DNA of 64,000 nt, taken from the NCBI RefSeq assembly GCF_001577835.2, contig NC_029516.1, forward strand, positions 116,309,276-116,373,275, given 5' to 3'. Position numbers and translations under genes: made by a program. The DNA comes from Coturnix japonica. Its lineage: Eukaryota > Chordata > Aves > Galliformes > Phasianidae. Each line of letters begins with the position of its first letter. Positions within the stretch are counted from its first letter, which is position 1. Below the pieces are notes generated by a model. That model ran no database searches. It was not told the DNA's origin and saw nothing but the letters and a program-made list of their open reading frames with translations. Shown here piece by piece: positions 63,644 to 64,000 of this stretch.

Positions 63644-64000
63644 CTGAAAAATGACGTTCAAGTGGTTAATTTTCACTTTTTCAACTAATGGTTTACGTAA
63701 CACTCCCTGTAGAATGCCTGTGCTTTCTTTCTAACAGTGGGCCCACTACTAGAGTGAAGTAAGTACTGCTGTCTCCCTGAGACAAAGAGCTCCCTTCCTA
63801 GAAATTTTGGATAATGAACATTGATCAGCATGAGGTGAGGACTCTGATGCTTCCCTTTGGAAAATCACATGACAGAGTAGTGCGAACAGTATGAACTCCT
63901 CCTCTCTTTCCATCCATGGCATAGAAAATCTTCTGAACTTCCTAAAAATGGAGTGTATGTTCTTTCATAAAAATCAACAGATGGCTGCAATGTACTTTAT

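Overview
The window looks like nuclear DNA of a bird, most likely a galliform. It is rich in CR1 LINE fragments on both strands, carries an avian-type LTR element with an assembly gap in it, and holds spliced vertebrate genes. The genes match the order of the human pseudoautosomal PAR1 block (CSF2RA - IL3RA - SLC25A6 - ASMTL), which in chicken is known to be autosomal.

Layout. (1) Bases 1-18.5 kb, + strand: the 3' two thirds of ASMTL, from the middle of its Maf-type nucleotide pyrophosphatase domain through the ASMT-like methyltransferase domain. ASMTL ends in two alternative, in-frame, duplicated last exons (14.4 kb and 18.2 kb), each with its own stop and poly(A) signal. (2) 18.5-20.6 kb: spacer with CR1 copies and a 23-base G run. 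(3) 20.65-24.66 kb, + strand: a CpG-rich promoter and the complete four-exon SLC25A6 (ADP/ATP carrier, 298 aa). (4) 24.7-26.4 kb: short convergent spacer. (5) 26.9-44.2 kb, - strand: a complete 11-exon type I cytokine receptor alpha chain (401 aa), at the IL3RA position. Its last intron holds a tRNA-derived SINE with a CR1 tail and an ~8.2 kb broken ERVL-like element (28.27-36.46 kb) in the same orientation as the gene. (6) 44.2-54.6 kb: gene-free spacer with CR1 fragments. (7) 55.0-63.6 kb, - strand: a second receptor of the same family, at the CSF2RA position. Nine exons including the stop are present and the first exons lie beyond the window.

How the genes relate. The two receptors are tandem paralogues with almost identical exon lengths. 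Most of their coding sequence is strongly diverged, but exon 4 and its intron edges are about 95% identical, which suggests recent gene conversion. Both should be common-beta-chain partners for GM-CSF/IL-3-type cytokines. SLC25A6 and ASMTL are unrelated in function and sit there by conserved synteny.

The most unusual points are the duplicated ASMTL last exon (one version carries Gln where the other carries the predicted catalytic Glu), the exon-4 conversion tract, the 21-base coiled-coil repeat array inside the LTR element, and the fold-back tRNA/CR1 SINE. All coordinates and comparisons were made by eye, without any search.
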